Source: Janthinobacterium sp. GW456P
Lineage (GTDB): Bacteria > Pseudomonadota > Gammaproteobacteria > Burkholderiales > Burkholderiaceae_D
DNA length: 64,000 bases
Assembly: GCF_002127655.1 (NCBI RefSeq)
Contig: NZ_NEHB01000001.1
Location: forward strand, 273,972-337,971
Reading direction: 5' to 3'
The translations under genes were made by a program, and so were the position numbers. Below the pieces are notes generated by a model. That model saw nothing but the letters and a program-made list of their open reading frames with translations, made no database searches and was not told the DNA's origin. Positions 34,660-42,915 of the stretch are shown here, in pieces (the first letter of the stretch is position 1; every line of letters starts with the position of its first letter).

Positions 34660-35048
34660 GCGGCCTTGCCTGCGGCCGGGGCCAGGATCAGGGCCAGGGT
34701 GACCTTGCGGCCTTCGCCCATGAGGATATTGTAGGTGCGGCAGGCAGCCTGGCTATCCATGCATTCGACGCCGATGCGGCGCATGGTCAGCGCGGCCGTC
34801 AGCTTCGGGTGCACGAAGCGCTGGCGCTCGCCCGTGCCGAGAATGACCACGTCGGGCGCATCGGCCAGGATCTGCGCGAAATGCGCCTCGCTCAGCTGCT
34901 CGAAACTGTCGACTTCCCACGCGCGCGGCGGCGTTTCCGGCATGACGATCAGGCTGTAGTTGTATGGCTGGGCATTGATCTCGACGCCGTTTTCGTCATA
35001 GCCGGTGACAGTCTGGTATTGTTGGGTGCTGCTGGCGTGGAGTTTCAT
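34656..35048 (-). CDS. Mth938-like (DUF498) domain protein
   Basis: A 130-residue protein of the Mth938/DUF498 family. The segments PYNYSLIVMPETPPRAWEV, VVILGTGERQRFVHP and GVECMDSQAACRTYNILMGEGR are typical. No biochemical function is firmly established for the family; the human relative NDUFAF3 helps respiratory complex I assembly. It is the first gene of the operon and overlaps arnT by four bases (ATGA). The start at 35048 is chosen because the family begins there (MKLHA); upstream residues are not conserved. Confidence 0.88.
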   Translation of the reverse strand: MKLHASSTQQYQTVTGYDENGVEINAQPYNYSLIVMPETPPRAWEVDSFEQLSEAHFAQILADAPDVVILGTGERQRFVHPKLTAALTMRRIGVECMDSQAACRTYNILMGEGRKVTLALILAPAAGKAA

Positions 35049-35471
35049 GGCGATATCGGGGCTGGTCGTGTCGGTTGATCGGTACGCGCGCGGCCAAACT
35101 GGGTGCCGCGGCCAAGGGCGTAAGCATGCCATAAATGACAGAAAAGAGCGACTGAAAAGCAATTTCCTTTCCAAATTGCAATGTTCTGCGCCACAGTGGC
35201 GCTGCATGCTGGCGCCATGGTAATGCTGCAAGATTAAGGGAAGATGAAGATGGCGCCCGCCCGATAGTCGTCCGGATGCGCCGGCGTGGCAGAATCGGCG
35301 TCAAATGCTGCAGTTCGCCATGTTTAATTTGATAAAATGGCCTGTTTTCGGCGAGAATGGTTGTTTTCGCCTTGCAGTCTTTCGCATCGCAGTTTCACGG
35401 GTTCATAGTTCTGGCGCGGCGGCCACGCTGCAAGCTCAAGTCTCCGCGCCGCATCACGACAGGGATTTATT
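35049..35471. other. Divergent intergenic region of the arn operon and alaA
   Basis: 423 bases with no gene that I can support. It must hold promoters for both directions. For the plus strand, GATAAAAT at 35331-35338 resembles a -10 box about 135 bases before alaA. For the minus strand, the segment read 5'-3' from 35249 to 35233 is CTTCAT-N5-CTTAAT, close to a PmrA box. A run of GC-rich imperfect inverted repeats (GCGCCACAGTGGCGC near 35190-35205) is also present. Confidence 0.4.
35233..35249 (-). promoter_or_regulatory. Candidate PmrA-like box upstream of the arn operon
   Basis: Minus strand CTTCAT, five bases, CTTAAT: one half-site is a perfect match and the other has one mismatch to the PmrA direct-repeat consensus. 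It lies about 185 bases before the first gene. No good -10 is seen at the expected distance, so it may be chance. Confidence 0.3.
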
Positions 35472-36701
35472 TTGCGACCGATTCAGAAATCGAATAAATT
35501 GGCGGACGTCTGCTACGACATCCGCGGCCCGGTCCTGGAAAAATCCAGGCAAATGGAAGAAGAAGGCCACAAGATCACCAAGCTCAATATCGGCAATCTG
35601 GCCGTATTCGGCTTCGATCCGCCCGACGAGATCGTGCGCGACATGATGCTCAATCTGCAGAACGCGGCCGGCTATACGGATTCGAAAGGCATGTTTGCGC
35701 CGCGCAAGGCCGTCATGCACTACACGCAGGGCAAGAATATCGCCGGCGTGACCATCGATGACATTTACCTGGGCAATGGCGCTTCCGAACTGATCGTCAT
35801 GTCGATGAACGCCCTGCTCAACAGTGGCGACGAAGTGCTGGTGCCGGCGCCCGATTATCCGCTGTGGACGGCCGCCGTCAGCCTGTCGGGCGGCAATCCC
35901 GTGCACTATGTGTGCGATGAACAGAACGAGTGGTATCCCGACATCGAGGACATGCGCCGCAAGATCACGCCGCAAACAAAAGCCATCGTCGTCATCAACC
36001 CGAACAACCCGACGGGCGCGCTGTATCCGGTGTCCGTGCTGCTGCAGATCGTCGAACTGGCGCGCCAGCACCAACTGATCATTTTCGCCGACGAGATCTA
36101 CGACAAGGTGCTGTACGACGAAGCCGAGCACGTGTCGATCGCCTCGCTGGCCGACGACGTGCTGTTCATTACCATGAACGGCCTGTCGAAGAATTACCGC
36201 TCCTGCGGCTACCGTTCCGGCTGGATGGTGGTCTCGGGCGAAAAGCGCCACGCCAAAGATTACATCGAGGGCCTCAACATGCTGGCCTCGATGCGGCTAT
36301 GCGCCAACGCGCCGGGGCAGTTTGCCATCCAGACGGCGCTTGGCGGCTACCAGAGCATACAAGACCTGGTGGGGCCCGGCGGGCGCCTGTTGAAACAGCG
36401 CGACCTGGCGCACAAGCTGCTGACCGATATTCCGGGCGTCACCTGTGTCAAGCCGAAGGCCGCGCTGTACATGTTCCCGCGCCTGGACCCGGAGATCTAC
36501 CCGATCGCCGACGACCAGCAGTTTGCCTATGAATTACTGGCCGAAGCGAAGGTCCTGATCGTGCAGGGCACGGGCTTCAACTGGATCGCGCCCGACCATT
36601 TCCGTGTCGTCTTCCTGCCCAACTCCGATGACCTGACCGAGGCCATGGGGCGCATTGCGCGCTTCCTCGAAGGCTACCGCAAGCGTCACGGCCGGGGCTG
36701 A
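35472..36701 (+). CDS. alaA: PLP-dependent aminotransferase, AlaA type
   Basis: A 409-residue class I/II aminotransferase very close in layout to E. coli AlaA, a glutamate-pyruvate transaminase making alanine. The N-terminus RPIQKSNKLADVCYDIRGPV, the PLP lysine in GLSKNYRSCGYRSGW and NPNNPTGALYP are visible. The start is TTG at 35472: AGGGA lies upstream and the first residues align with the family start, whereas no ATG is in a suitable place. It precedes hom by 74 bases on the same strand. Confidence 0.9.
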   Translation: MRPIQKSNKLADVCYDIRGPVLEKSRQMEEEGHKITKLNIGNLAVFGFDPPDEIVRDMMLNLQNAAGYTDSKGMFAPRKAVMHYTQGKNIAGVTIDDIYLGNGASELIVMSMNALLNSGDEVLVPAPDYPLWTAAVSLSGGNPVHYVCDEQNEWYPDIEDMRRKITPQTKAIVVINPNNPTGALYPVSVLLQIVELARQHQLIIFADEIYDKVLYDEAEHVSIASLADDVLFITMNGLSKNYRSCGYRSGWMVVSGEKRHAKDYIEGLNMLASMRLCANAPGQFAIQTALGGYQSIQDLVGPGGRLLKQRDLAHKLLTDIPGVTCVKPKAALYMFPRLDPEIYPIADDQQFAYELLAEAKVLIVQGTGFNWIAPDHFRVVFLPNSDDLTEAMGRIARFLEGYRKRHGRG

Positions 36702-36775
36702 ACCGGCCAGCAGCAATACCGATCAACCTGGCGCCGCACTGTGCGGCGCCACTTAATGAGCAGTCAGGTACAACT

Positions 36776-38098
36776 ATGAAATCCATCAAGATCGGCCTGC
36801 TGGGCCTGGGCAATGTCGGCTTCGGCACGTTCAGCGTCCTGCAGCGCAACCAGGAAGAAATCAAGCGCCGCGCGGGCCGCGGCATTGACGTCGTCGCCGT
36901 CGCCGTGCGCGACGTGGCGCGCGCCGAAGCGCTGGTCGCCGGCGGCTGCAAGGTCGTCAATGACCCGCACCTGATCGTCAACGATCCCGAGATCGACATC
37001 GTCGTCGAACTGATCGGCGGCTACGACCTGTCGAAAACCCTGGTGATGCAGGCCATCGCCAACGGCAAGCACGTGGTCACGGCCAACAAGGCCCTGCTGG
37101 CCGTGCACGGCAACGAAATCTTCGCCGCCGCCCAGGACAAGGGCGTGATGGTGGCCTTCGAAGCGGCCGTCGCCGGCGGCATCCCCATCATCAAGGCGCT
37201 GCGCGAAGGCTTGACGGCCAACCGCATCGAATGGATCGCCGGCATCATCAACGGCACCACCAATTTCATCCTGTCCGAAATGCGCGACAAGGGGCTGGAC
37301 TTTGCCACGGTGCTGAAACAGGCGCAGGAACTCGGTTACGCGGAAGCCGACCCCACCTTCGACATCGAAGGCGTCGACGCCGCGCACAAGGCCACCATCA
37401 TGTCGGCCATCGCCTTCGGCATCCCGGTGCAGTTCGACAAGGCCTACGTGGAAGGCATCAGCAACCTCAATGCCGTCGACATCCGCTATGCCGAGCAGCT
37501 GGGCTACCGCATCAAGCTGCTGGGCATCACCAAGCGCGCCATCGTCAATGGCGTGGAAGGCATCGAGCTGCGCGTGCATCCGACCCTGATCCCGGCCAAG
37601 CGCCTGATCGCCAACGTGGAAGGCGCGATGAACGCGGTGCTGGTGCACGGCGACGCCGTCGGCGCCAGCCTGTACTCGGGCCGCGGCGCGGGCGCCGAGC
37701 CGACCGCCTCGTCGGTGATCGCCGACCTGGTCGATATCACCCGCCTGGCCACGGCCGACCCGGAACACCGCGTGCCGCACCTGGCCTTCCAGCCGAACGC
37801 GATGACCAACATTGAAATATTGCCGATGTCGGAAATCACCACCAGCTACTACCTGCGCATGCATGTGGCCGACCAGCCGGGCGTGCTGGCCGACCTGACG
37901 CGCATCCTGGCCGAGCGCGGCATCTCGATCGACGCCATGCTGCAAAAAGAGCCGGCCGAGGGCGAGACGCACACGGACATCATCATGCTGACGCACCAGA
38001 CGCAGGAAAAGAACGTCACGGCCGCCATCGAGAAAATGGAAGCCTTGCACAGCGTGGTGGGCACGGTCACCAAGATCCGCCTGGAAAACCTGAGCTGA
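36776..38098 (+). CDS. hom: Homoserine dehydrogenase
   Basis: A 440-residue enzyme reducing aspartate semialdehyde to homoserine for threonine and methionine. NAD(P)-binding GLLGLGNVGFGTF is at the N-terminus, followed by the catalytic domain with ANKALLA and IINGTTNFIL (about residues 100-175) and the GYAEADPTFDIEGVDAAHK region. A C-terminal ACT domain (about 355-430, MHVADQPGVLADLTRIL) suggests threonine feedback control. In many relatives thrC follows hom directly; here a terminator follows 20 bases after the stop and the next gene is rraB on the other strand. Confidence 0.96.
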   Translation: MKSIKIGLLGLGNVGFGTFSVLQRNQEEIKRRAGRGIDVVAVAVRDVARAEALVAGGCKVVNDPHLIVNDPEIDIVVELIGGYDLSKTLVMQAIANGKHVVTANKALLAVHGNEIFAAAQDKGVMVAFEAAVAGGIPIIKALREGLTANRIEWIAGIINGTTNFILSEMRDKGLDFATVLKQAQELGYAEADPTFDIEGVDAAHKATIMSAIAFGIPVQFDKAYVEGISNLNAVDIRYAEQLGYRIKLLGITKRAIVNGVEGIELRVHPTLIPAKRLIANVEGAMNAVLVHGDAVGASLYSGRGAGAEPTASSVIADLVDITRLATADPEHRVPHLAFQPNAMTNIEILPMSEITTSYYLRMHVADQPGVLADLTRILAERGISIDAMLQKEPAEGETHTDIIMLTHQTQEKNVTAAIEKMEALHSVVGTVTKIRLENLS

Positions 38099-38116
38099 TT
38101 TTCACCTGGCTGCATG

Positions 38117-38146
38117 CAAAACGGCGCCCGCGGGCGCCGTTTTTTG
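38117..38146 (+). terminator. Terminator after hom
   Basis: AAAACGGCGCCC and GGGCGCCGTTTT form a strong stem with a very short loop and a T-run. It closes the alaA-hom unit; the A-run on the left would also let it serve rraB on the other strand. Confidence 0.88.
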
Positions 38147-38160
38147 ATGGGCAGACTGTC

Positions 38161-38526
38161 TTACAGCTGCGGCACGTCGGGCGCACCGACCGGGCCGACA
38201 TCCATGCCGTCATAGCTGGCCAGCTGGTTTTCCTGGGCAAACGCCATCAGTTCGCCATTGCGTGCATGCAGGCTGTCGACGCCATGCACTTCGGCTTTTT
38301 CCACGTGCAGCACCCACACGGGCGCGGCGGCCGGGTCGTCCAGTTCGGGCTGGTACAGTTCCACCGGGCGGTAGCCCTGCAGCGCCAGCAAGGTGGCGGC
38401 CTGCTCCAGCGGCTCGGAAGTGGGGTTGGTGAAGTAATAGCCCCACAGCAGCGGCTGGGATAAATCCCACGGCGCGTTTTCGGCGATATTGGCAAACAGT
38501 TCGGTTACGTCTTCTTTGGTCATCAT
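38161..38526 (-). CDS. rraB: RNase E inhibitor RraB family protein
   Basis: A 121-residue soluble protein of the RraB family, which binds and modulates RNase E and so mRNA decay. The acidic sequence shows the family pattern: an N-terminal TKEDVTELFANI, GYRPVELYQPE, VLHVEKAEVHGVDSLHARNGELM and ASYDGMDVGPV near the end. The gene stands alone between two terminators. The start ATG at 38526 is followed three residues later by another Met-Thr-Lys; either could be used. Confidence 0.8.
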   Translation of the reverse strand: MMTKEDVTELFANIAENAPWDLSQPLLWGYYFTNPTSEPLEQAATLLALQGYRPVELYQPELDDPAAAPVWVLHVEKAEVHGVDSLHARNGELMAFAQENQLASYDGMDVGPVGAPDVPQL

Positions 38527-38594
38527 GGCGGGATCTTTCGGTCGATTTCAGGGCGCGATCTTAACATCGGCGCCCGTGACGCGCCACGCGCCCA

Positions 38595-38626
38595 TAAAAA
38601 AAACCGGCTGTGCAGCCGGTTTTTTT
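38595..38626. terminator. Terminator between rraB and the OmpX-like gene
   Basis: AAACCGGCTG and CAGCCGGTTT stem with A-run left and seven T on the right, at the 3' end of the minus-strand barrel gene. On the minus strand it also ends in a T-run. Confidence 0.85.
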
Positions 38627-38682
38627 ATCCGCCATTAAAACGGCGGGATGCTGATTCACGCACGCGTGAATCAGCACTTGAA

Positions 38683-39246
38683 TTAGAACTTGTAACGCAG
38701 GCCGATCGACAGCAGGTCGGCTTTCAATTTGTCGCCGCCTTCGCTTGCTACCTTGCCGAAGTTTTCATATTCAGCAACAGCCGACAGGTTTTTGTTGATG
38801 TTGTAAGCGGCGCCGATGCCAAAGATGGCGGAGGTTTTGTTTTTCGAATTGCTTTCACGGAAATTCAATTCGCTGATAGTGATTTTGGCGCGGTTTTGCG
38901 CAACGCCAGCCTTGGCGAACAACGAGAACTGTTCGTTCAGTGGCAGGGTGCCGGTCGCGGCGACGTAGAATGCGTGGTTTTTCGCTTCCAGTTTCGTGCC
39001 GTCGATGGTGCGGTCTACTTTGCCGAGGTCGACATAGCCAGCTTCCGCGCCGAAGTTTTGCGTGAAGTTGTAGCCAGCGTAGGCTTTGTAGCCGGTATCG
39101 CTTTTCTTGCTCGAACCTTCTTGATCGATGGACAGCTTCATTTCCGAACGGCCGACGTTAGCGCCGATGTAGGCGCCTTCGGCTTGGGCGAACAATGGGA
39201 ATGCCAGGGCGGCGCCGACGACTGCTGCGAACAATTGCTTTTTCAT
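38683..39246 (-). CDS. Outer-membrane beta-barrel protein, OmpA/OmpX-like
   Basis: A 187-residue exported protein: signal peptide with AQA near residue 22, then an eight-stranded barrel pattern of alternating hydrophobic residues. It starts EGAYIGANVGRSEMKLS and ends SIGLRYKF with the terminal Phe needed for BamA assembly. No OmpA C-terminal peptidoglycan domain is present. The 168 bases upstream are unusually A+T-rich for this genome. No substrate or partner can be named. Confidence 0.85.
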   Translation of the reverse strand: MKKQLFAAVVGAALAFPLFAQAEGAYIGANVGRSEMKLSIDQEGSSKKSDTGYKAYAGYNFTQNFGAEAGYVDLGKVDRTIDGTKLEAKNHAFYVAATGTLPLNEQFSLFAKAGVAQNRAKITISELNFRESNSKNKTSAIFGIGAAYNINKNLSAVAEYENFGKVASEGGDKLKADLLSIGLRYKF

Positions 39247-39414
39247 ATTAATCCTAGATAATTAATGCGGAGAGACTGCCTCGCCGCTTAATGGGAACCG
39301 AATTGTATAGGGATGAATATGTTTATGTAAGGCAATTATTTAAAAAATATTACAAATAATGTACTTGTTGTTTTGGTGCAACATTTAATATTGAAGACAT
39401 ATCTGTCTGGCGCC

Positions 39415-40917
39415 TCATGCGGCGCCGCTGAAATGCACGCTGACTTTCAAGCCGTGCCCATTGGTCGCCGTCGCCAGTTCCAGCCTGGCGCCATGCAGGG
39501 CGGCGATGTCGCGCACGATGGCCAGGCCCAGTCCCGCGCCGCCCGGGTTGCTCTCGAGCGCCGTGCCGACGCGGTAAAACGGCGTAAACACGCGCTCGCG
39601 TTCGGCTGGCGGGATGCCGGCGCCGCTGTCTTCCACTTCCAGCACCGTTTCACGGCCATCGCTGTCCTTGTCCGGCGCGCGCACGCGCAGGATCACGCTG
39701 CCGCCATGCGGGGTGTAGCGCAGGGCGTTGTCGACCAGGTTGGCCACCAGTTCATGCAGCAGCAGGGCCTGGCCATGCACGGGCGCTTCGTCGGGCGCTT
39801 CCAGCGACAGGTCAATATTTTTGGCGACGGCGGCCATGGCCATTTCCAGTCCCACCTGCTGCGCCACGTCGCGCAGCGCGACGGTGTCCATCGCCAGATT
39901 TTCGCCGCCATGCTCGATGCGCGCCAGGGTCAGGAGGCGGTTGGCCAGCAGCACGGTCGAATCGGTGGTGGCGGCGATTGAGCGCACGATGTCGCGCAGG
40001 GCGGCGATGTCCGGCGGCGCGCCCGCCTGGCGGTCGCACTCGCGCACGGCCAGTTCGGCCTGGGTTTTCAGCACCGTCAACGGCGTGCGCAGCTGGTGCG
40101 AGGCGTCGGCGATGAAGCGGCGCTGGCTGGCGATCAACTGCTGCAGGCGCGACATGGAACCGTTCATGGCGCTCACCAGCGGACGCATTTCCTTGTGCAC
40201 GAGGGCGGGATCGACGTCGGACAGGTCGGACAGGGTGCGCGTCTCGACTTCCATCTTCAAGCGCATCAGCGGGCGCAGCACCAGGCGCACGGCAAACCAC
40301 ACGAGGGCGCCCATCACCAGCACCATCGCCGCCTGCCAGATCAGGGTGTCGAACAGGATCTGGTTCGACAGGCCGCGCCGCGCGTCCAGCGTTTCGGCCA
40401 CCTGGATCAGGGCGATGCCGCGCATCGAGTCGTCGTACACGGGCTGCAGCAGGGCGGCGATGCGGATCGGCTTGCCGTGGTAGTCGGCGTGGTAGAAGCG
40501 CACCAGTGCCGGATAATTCTGCGAACGGGGTACGTTTTTCGGCACGGGCGGCAAGTCGCCATAGCCCGACACCATTTCGCCGTTGATGCCCGTGACCTTG
40601 TAATAGATGCGGCCCAGGGTATCGGTCTCGAAGCTGTCGAGCGCCACATAGGGCACTTCGGCCACGACCTTGCCGTTGACGATGGAGACGCGCTCGGCCA
40701 GCGCCCGCGTCGACGCCAGCAAGGAGCGGTCGTAGGCCATGTCGGCCGCGTCGAGCGCGTTGCGGTAGACAAAAACGGCATCGAGCAGCACCAGCATCAC
40801 CAGCGGGATGAGCAGCCAGCGCAGCAGCTGGCTGCGCAGGCTGCCCAGCGGCCGGCCCTGCGCCCAGCGCCGGCGCAGGCGCTCGAACAGGGGCAGGCGC
40901 GGCGTGACGGCGCTCAT
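39415..40917 (-). CDS. Sensor histidine kinase, TctE type
   Basis: A 500-residue inner-membrane kinase. Two membrane helices (about 28-48 and 187-210) flank a periplasmic sensor of about 135 residues. A HAMP-like linker and the HisKA box ADASHQLRTPLTVLKTQAEL (about 265-290) follow. The HATPase domain carries NLVDNALRYTPHGG and AGLGLAIV. The signature matches the two-component family that includes TctE and QseC. The start overlaps the response-regulator stop by four bases, so both are co-translated. It is divergent from porin and tctC-like genes, which suggests control of carboxylate uptake. Confidence 0.9.
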   Translation of the reverse strand: MSAVTPRLPLFERLRRRWAQGRPLGSLRSQLLRWLLIPLVMLVLLDAVFVYRNALDAADMAYDRSLLASTRALAERVSIVNGKVVAEVPYVALDSFETDTLGRIYYKVTGINGEMVSGYGDLPPVPKNVPRSQNYPALVRFYHADYHGKPIRIAALLQPVYDDSMRGIALIQVAETLDARRGLSNQILFDTLIWQAAMVLVMGALVWFAVRLVLRPLMRLKMEVETRTLSDLSDVDPALVHKEMRPLVSAMNGSMSRLQQLIASQRRFIADASHQLRTPLTVLKTQAELAVRECDRQAGAPPDIAALRDIVRSIAATTDSTVLLANRLLTLARIEHGGENLAMDTVALRDVAQQVGLEMAMAAVAKNIDLSLEAPDEAPVHGQALLLHELVANLVDNALRYTPHGGSVILRVRAPDKDSDGRETVLEVEDSGAGIPPAERERVFTPFYRVGTALESNPGGAGLGLAIVRDIAALHGARLELATATNGHGLKVSVHFSGAA

Positions 40918-41636
40918 TTTGGCGTGGCCGGCGCCATCGCGCTGCGCGGCTGCAGCAGGTAGCCGATGCCGCGCAGGGTGGTGATGACAGCGCCGTCGGG
41001 AGAGCCGCTTTCCACGCCGTTTTCCAGTTTCTTGCGGACGCGGTGGATATACAGTTCGATGGCGTCCAGGTTGGCGTCGTCGGCCAGCGCGAACACTTCG
41101 TCGAACAGCTTTTCCTTCGACACGGCGCGCCCCGAGCGCGTGATCAGCGCTTCGAGCACGGCATGTTCGCGCGGCGTCAGGGCCAGCGCCGCACCACCAT
41201 AGCTGAACATGCGCGTGACGGTATCGAAACTCAGGGCGCCGCAGCTGTGCACCAGCGCTTCGTTGCCCTGGCTGCGGCGCAGCAGGGCTTTCACGCGCGC
41301 TTCCAGTTCGGCCAGTTCGAACGGCTTGGCCATGTAGTCGTCCGCGCCCAGGTTCAGGCCCTGCACCTTGTCATCGAGGCCGCCGCGCGCCGTGAGTATC
41401 ATGACGGGAGTCTTGCCGCGCGTGCCGCCGCGCGCGCGCAGGCGGCGCAGCACGTCCAGGCCATCCATCTTCGGCAGGGAGAGGTCGAGCAGCACCAGGG
41501 AATATTCCTGCGTATGCAGCAGGGCGTCGGCATCGGCGCCGTTGTGGGCGGTCTCCACCGTCAGGTGCGCGTCGCGCAGGGCCTTTGCCAGCCAGTGCGA
41601 CAGCTCCAGATGGTCTTCCACTAATAATATGCGCAT
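40914..41636 (-). CDS. Response regulator, TctD type (OmpR family)
   Basis: A 240-residue regulator with a receiver domain (MRILLVEDHLELS; phospho-Asp in LVLLDLSLP near residue 51; Lys in YMAKPF) and an OmpR winged helix near the end (HRVRKKLENG, TLRGIGYLL). The ATG at 41636 is chosen because the receiver starts there and GGAG is correctly placed; a Met four codons upstream is possible. It is the first gene of the kinase operon and lies 214 bases from the divergent porin, with a perfect inverted repeat between them that could be its own operator. Confidence 0.92.
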   Translation of the reverse strand: MRILLVEDHLELSHWLAKALRDAHLTVETAHNGADADALLHTQEYSLVLLDLSLPKMDGLDVLRRLRARGGTRGKTPVMILTARGGLDDKVQGLNLGADDYMAKPFELAELEARVKALLRRSQGNEALVHSCGALSFDTVTRMFSYGGAALALTPREHAVLEALITRSGRAVSKEKLFDEVFALADDANLDAIELYIHRVRKKLENGVESGSPDGAVITTLRGIGYLLQPRSAMAPATPK

Positions 41637-41765
41637 GGTCTCCGCCATTCGTTTGAATTGGTGCAGTGTAAGCCTCTCGGCACGCCGCCGACAGGGGCCG
41701 CAATGAATTTGTTGGTATTGCCTGTGGCTGGCCGGCGACACCTGTCAGTCTGAAAGCGAATTGAA

Positions 41766-41792
41766 AGGATCACGATCATATAGTGTGATCCT
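41766..41792. repeat. Perfect inverted repeat in the regulator/porin divergent promoter
   Basis: AGGATCAC (41766-41773) and GTGATCCT (41785-41792) are exact complements separated by 11 bases. No T-run follows, so it is not a terminator. Its place midway between the response regulator and the porin makes it a candidate operator for this locus. Confidence 0.55.
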
Positions 41793-41850
41793 GATTCATG
41801 AAATTGATCAGGCATATCACTAATAACTATATCTGAGGGAGACACTCTAC

Positions 41851-42912
41851 ATGAAGAAAACCGCATTCTCGCTGGCCGCCGTGGCGGTCCTCGCCGCCGC
41901 TGGCAGCGCCCAGGCCCAGTCGAACGTCACCCTGTACGGCCGCCTGGACGCCGGCATCAGCAACACCAGCAACGCCGGTCCGAACAAAAGCTCGATGACG
42001 CAGGTGAGCTCCGGCGGCATGAACACCTCGCGCTGGGGCATCCTGGGCAGCGAAGACCTGGGCGGCGGCCTGAAAGCCGTCTTCAATCTGGAAGGCGGCA
42101 TCCTGGTCGACACGGGCGCGGCCGACGGCGCGCTGTTCAAGCGCCAGGCCAATGTGGGCCTGGAAGGCGCGTTTGGCCGCGTCGTGCTGGGACGCTCGTT
42201 TACCACCGTGTACGACTTCGTGCTGCCGTTCGATCCGATGGCGTATGCGCCGTTCTACTCGTGGGCCACCTCGGGCAACGCGACGGGCCCGAGCAAATAC
42301 GGCATGACGACGGCCTTCGACAACATGGTCAAGTACTCGGGCAAGACGGGCGACTTCAGCTACGGCGCCTCGTACGGCTTCGGCGAACAGTCGACGGGCA
42401 CTTCGGACAGCGCCAAGCTGTCGACGGCCGTTACCTACAAGACGGGTCCTGTCAGCCTGCTGGCCACGTATGAACAGGTGAACGGCAATGCCATCGCCGG
42501 CGGCGCGCGCGACAAGACCACCGTGTACCACCTGGGCGCCATGTACGACGACGGCCCGTGGAAAGTGCAGGCGGCGGCGCGCGACTACAAGCTCGATCCG
42601 GCAGCGGCCGGCAAGGCCGACGTGCGCGGCACCCTGTACTGGGGCGGCGTCAGCTACAAGACCACGCCGGTCATCACCCTGACGGGCGTGATCTACTACC
42701 AGGACGTGAAGAACGTGGCCGCCAATACGGATGCCGATCCGATCATGTACGTGGCGCGCGTGCGCTATGCGCTGTCCAAGCGCACCGACCTGTACGTGGC
42801 TGGCGCCTATGCCAAGGCCAAGCACAACCAGCTGGTCAGCCTGTCGCGCGACGATGCCGGTTTCGGCGACACGCAGCGCGGCCTGATCGCCGGCATCCAG
42901 CACCGCTTCTAA
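41851..42912 (+). CDS. Trimeric porin, Gram-negative porin_4 family
   Basis: A 353-residue outer-membrane general porin. The signal peptide ends AQA near residue 22, and the mature protein begins QSNVTLYGRLDAG, the hallmark of betaproteobacterial porins, ending HRF with the terminal Phe. GGGAG precedes the ATG. It is the first gene of a plus-strand cluster: porin, TctC-like, ABC transporter, AbrB. Its position beside the TctDE-type regulator suggests it is the outer-membrane entry for the same substrate. Confidence 0.93.
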   Translation: MKKTAFSLAAVAVLAAAGSAQAQSNVTLYGRLDAGISNTSNAGPNKSSMTQVSSGGMNTSRWGILGSEDLGGGLKAVFNLEGGILVDTGAADGALFKRQANVGLEGAFGRVVLGRSFTTVYDFVLPFDPMAYAPFYSWATSGNATGPSKYGMTTAFDNMVKYSGKTGDFSYGASYGFGEQSTGTSDSAKLSTAVTYKTGPVSLLATYEQVNGNAIAGGARDKTTVYHLGAMYDDGPWKVQAAARDYKLDPAAAGKADVRGTLYWGGVSYKTTPVITLTGVIYYQDVKNVAANTDADPIMYVARVRYALSKRTDLYVAGAYAKAKHNQLVSLSRDDAGFGDTQRGLIAGIQHRF

Positions 42913-42915
42913 GGC

